From assembly GCA_964020085.1 (NCBI GenBank), contig OZ026604.1, forward strand, positions 25,513,427-25,577,426: DNA of 64,000 nt, in the 5' to 3' direction. This document shows, in pieces, positions 61,447 to 64,000 of the stretch; the stretch's first letter is position 1, and each line of letters begins with the position of its first letter. The stretch comes from Micromussa lordhowensis (lineage: Eukaryota > Cnidaria > Anthozoa > Scleractinia > Lobophylliidae). The position numbers were made by a program, and so were the translations under genes. The notes below the pieces were generated by a model. That model was not told where the DNA came from and did no database searches. It saw nothing but the letters and a program-made list of their open reading frames with translations.

Positions 61447-62478
61447 AGGCGCGGTTTGCAGCAAAATGTTCTGCTAGGTTCGCACTTTAAGAAATCGTAG
61501 TTAGGACATGATGGCATTGGCGCCAGGGTGTTTTTTCTGGCCTTCTTTTTGCAGTAGTTTGCCCTGGTCCCAACTTTGCAGAATTTCAGAAAACGCGCGC
61601 TGGGGGTCCCCTTGGCAAATTTGACATAGCTCGGCTTCACGGGCACTTTAAGAGGCGCGGTTTGCAGCAAAATGTTCTGCTAGGTTGGCACTTGAAGGAA
61701 ATCTTAGTTAGCAGATGATGGCATTGGCGCCAGGGTGTTTTTTCTGGCCTTCTTTTTGCAGTAGTTTGCCCTGGTCCCAACTTTGCAGAATTTCAGAAAA
61801 CGCGCGCTGGGGGTCCCCTTGGCAAATTTGACATAGCTCGGCTTCACGGGCACTTTAAGAGGCGCGGTTTGCAGCAAAATGTTCTGCTAGGTTGGCACTT
61901 TAAGAAATCGTAGTTAGGACATGATGGCATTGGCGCCAGGGTGTTTTTTCTGGCCTTCTTTTTGCAGTAGTTTGCCCTGGTCCCAACTTTGCAGAATTTC
62001 AGAAAACGCGCGCTGGGGGTCCCCTTGGCAAATTTGACATAGCTCGGCTTCACGGGCACTTTAAGAGGCGCGGTTTGCAGCAAAATGTTCTGCTAGGTTG
62101 GCACTTGAAGGAAATCTTAGTTAGCAGATGATGGCATTGGCGCCAGGGTGTTTTTTCTGGCCTTCTTTTTGCAGTAGTTTGCCCTGGTCCCAACTTTGCA
62201 GAATTTCAGAAAACGCGCGCTGGGGGTCCCCTTGGCAAATTTGACATAGCTCGGCTTCACGGGCACTTTAAGAGGCGCGGTTTGCAGCAAAATGTTCTGC
62301 TAGGTTGGCACTTTAAGAAATCGTAGTTAGGACATGATGGCATTGGCGCCAGGGTGTTTTTTCTGGCCTTCTTTTTGCAGTAGTTTGGCCTGGTCCCAAT
62401 TTTGCAGAATTTCAGAAAACGCGCGCTGGGGGTCCCCTTGGCAAATTTGACATAGCTCGGCTTCACGGGCAGTTTAAG
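61447..62478 (+). repeat. Array 2 two-unit HOR (413 bp x 2.5)
   Basis: Strict alternation of a 206-bp unit with CACTTTAAGAAATCG and a 207-bp unit with CACTTGAAGG, AATCTTAG and GCAGATGATGG: short (61,447), long (61,653), short (61,860), long (62,066), short (62,273). The 413-bp period is exact twice over. The first short unit has GGTTCGCAC. The last has GTTTGGCCTGG, CCCAATTTTGC and GGGCAGTTTAAG, marking where the block ends. Confidence 0.87.
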
Positions 62479-63513
62479 AGGCGCGGTTTGCAGCAAAATG
62501 TTTTGCTAGGATGACACTTCAAGGAAATCCTAGTTAGGACATGATGGCGTTGGCGCCAGGGTGTTTTTTCTGGCCTTCTTTTTGCAGTAGTTTGCCCTGG
62601 TCGCAACTTTGCAGAATTTCAGAAAACGCGAGCTGGGGGTCCCCTTGGCAAATTTGACATAGCTCAGCTTCACGGGCACTTTAAGAGGCGCGGTTTGCAG
62701 CAAAATGTTCTGCTAGGTTAGCACTTTACGGAAATTTTAGTTAGGACATGATGGCATTGGCGCCAGGGTGTTTTTTCTGGCCTTCTTTTTGCAGTAGTTT
62801 GGCCTGGTCCCAACTTTGCAAAATTTCAGAAAACGCGCGCTGGGGGTCCCCTTGGCAAATTTGACATAGCTCGGCTTCACGGGCACTTTAAGAGGCGCGG
62901 TTTGCAGCAAAATGTTCTGCTAGGTTGGCACTTTAAGGAACTTGTAGTTAAGACATGATGGCATTGGCGCCAGGGTGTTTTTTCTGGCCTTCTTTTTGCA
63001 GTAGTTTGGCCTGGTCTTAACTTTGCAGAATTTCAGAAAACGCGCGCTGGGGGTCTCCTTGGCAAATTTGACATAGCTCGGCTTCACGGGCACTTTAAGA
63101 GGCGCGGTTTGCAGCAAAATGTTTTGCTAGGTTGGCACCTCAAGGAAATCGTAGTTAGAACATGATGGCATTGGCGCCAGGGTGTTTTTTCTGGCCTTCT
63201 TTTTGCAGTAGTTTGCCCTGGTCCCAACTTTGCAGAATTTCAGAAAACGCGCGCTGGGGGTCCCCTTGGCAAATTTGACATAGCTCGGCTTCACGGGCAC
63301 TTTAAGAGGCGCGGTTTGCAGCAAAATGTTCTGCTAGGTTGGCACTTTAAGGAAATTATAGTTAGGACATGATGGCATTGGCGCCAAGGTGTTTTTTCTG
63401 GCCTTCTTTTTGCAGTAGTTTGCCCTGGTCTCAACTTTGCAGAATTTCAGAAAACGCGCGCTGGGGGTCCCCTTGGCAAATTTGACATAGCTCGGCTTCA
63501 CGGGCACTTTAAG

Positions 63514-63929
63514 AGGCGCGGTTTGCAGCAAAATGTTCTGCTAGGTTGGCACTTCAAGGAAATTGTAGTTAGGAGATGATGGGACTGGCGCCAGGGTGTT
63601 TTTTTTTGGCCTTCTTTTTGCAGTAGTTTGCCCTGGTCCCAACTTTGCAGAATTTCAGAAAACGCGCGCTGGGGGTCCCCTTGGCAAATTTGACATAGCT
63701 CGGCTTCACGGGCACTTTAAGAGGCGCGGTTTGCAGCAAAATGTTCTGCTAGGTTGGCACTTCAAGGAAATTGTAGTTAGGAGATGATGGGACTGGCGCC
63801 AGGGTGTTTTTTTTTGGCCTTCTTTTTGCAGTAGTTTGCCCTGGTCCCAACTTTGCAGAATTTCAGAAAACGCGCGCTGGGGGTCCCCTTGGCAAATTTG
63901 ACATAGCTCGGCTTCACGGGCACTTTAAG
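63514..63929 (+). repeat. Array 2 tandem pair of 208-bp units
   Basis: Two consecutive units (63,514-63,721 and 63,722-63,929) that appear identical. Each has CTTCAAGG, GGAGATGATGGGACTGG, nine T followed by GGCC, and is 208 bp because of the longer T tract. GATGGGACTGG is seen only in these two units. A recent single-unit duplication is the simplest reading. Confidence 0.85.
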
Positions 63930-64000
63930 AGGCGCGGTTTGCAGCAAAATGTTCTGCTAGGTTGGCACTTTAAGGAAATCTTAGTTAGGACATGATGGCA

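Larger units (their letters stand above)
41371..64000 (+). repeat. Satellite array 2: 207-bp tandem repeat
   Basis: Head-to-tail array of 109 full units (AGGCGCGGTTTGCAG starts at 41,371, 41,578, 41,785, 41,992 and so on to 63,722) plus 71 bp, cut by the window's right edge. Consensus about 49% GC with 8 CpG per unit, about two thirds of the number expected from its C and G content. Unit length is 206-208 bp. Most length changes lie in the T tract after CAGGGTG (usually six T, five to nine seen) or in AAGGAAAT shortened to AAGAAAT. The net drift over 108 units is only 5 bp. No transposon, unique DNA or inverted unit was seen. The minus-strand frames of about 65 codons in most units, and the plus-strand frames of 63-87 codons, follow from the unit length being divisible by three, so I do not call them genes. 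Confidence 0.97.

Noticed and set aside
1..64000. rDNA spacer subrepeats
   Set aside because: No rRNA gene segment or recognisable spacer promoter is present in 64 kb, and the arrays are far longer than typical spacer subrepeat blocks.
1..64000. Telomeric or subtelomeric identity from telomere-type short repeats
   Set aside because: No runs of TTAGGG, TTTAGGG or TTAGG type were seen in either array. A subtelomeric position stays possible but unsupported.

Overview
The whole 64 kb window is satellite DNA. I find no protein-coding gene, no tRNA or rRNA, no transposon, no CRISPR array and no prokaryotic operon. Two unrelated-looking head-to-tail tandem arrays meet at one sharp junction near 41,370. 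This points to a eukaryotic chromosome region such as a centromere, pericentromere, subtelomere or heterochromatic block. I do not recognise either repeat family and cannot name the taxon.

Array 1 (1-41,370, continuing leftwards out of the window) has a 293-bp unit, about 58% GC by hand count of the consensus. The unit is a dimer of two related monomers, A (159 bp) and B (134 bp). They are roughly 87% identical over their shared part and differ mainly by a 33-bp block in A that replaces 8 bp in B. The unit phase stays exact across 41 kb apart from one 134-bp loss, which leaves a three-monomer unit at 16,409-16,860. Point variants reveal layered higher-order repeats (HORs): a 12-unit pattern from about 10.3 kb, a 6-unit pattern (1,758 bp) derived from it at 17.2-20.7 kb, a near-consensus stretch at 23.3-32.7 kb, a domain with a distinctive A variant at 32.7-39.7 kb, and two apparently identical 7-unit (2,051-bp) blocks that run to one unit from the array end.

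Array 2 (41,371-64,000, continuing rightwards) has a 207-bp unit, about 49% GC, with 109 full copies plus 71 bp. Length changes are mostly confined to a T tract and one AAGGAAAT site. It also carries nested block duplications (12-unit, 5-unit, 9/10-unit, 3-unit, a 2-unit HOR of 413 bp, and a final pair of 208-bp units), several with readable order or crossover breakpoints.

Because 207 is divisible by three, the same open frame of about 65 codons recurs on the minus strand in most array 2 units, with plus-strand counterparts. These frames, and the 69-92 codon frames in array 1, are by-products of the repeats and are not annotated as genes. The biology here is repeat turnover: unequal crossover, block duplication, possible short-tract conversion between A and B, and CpG decay.
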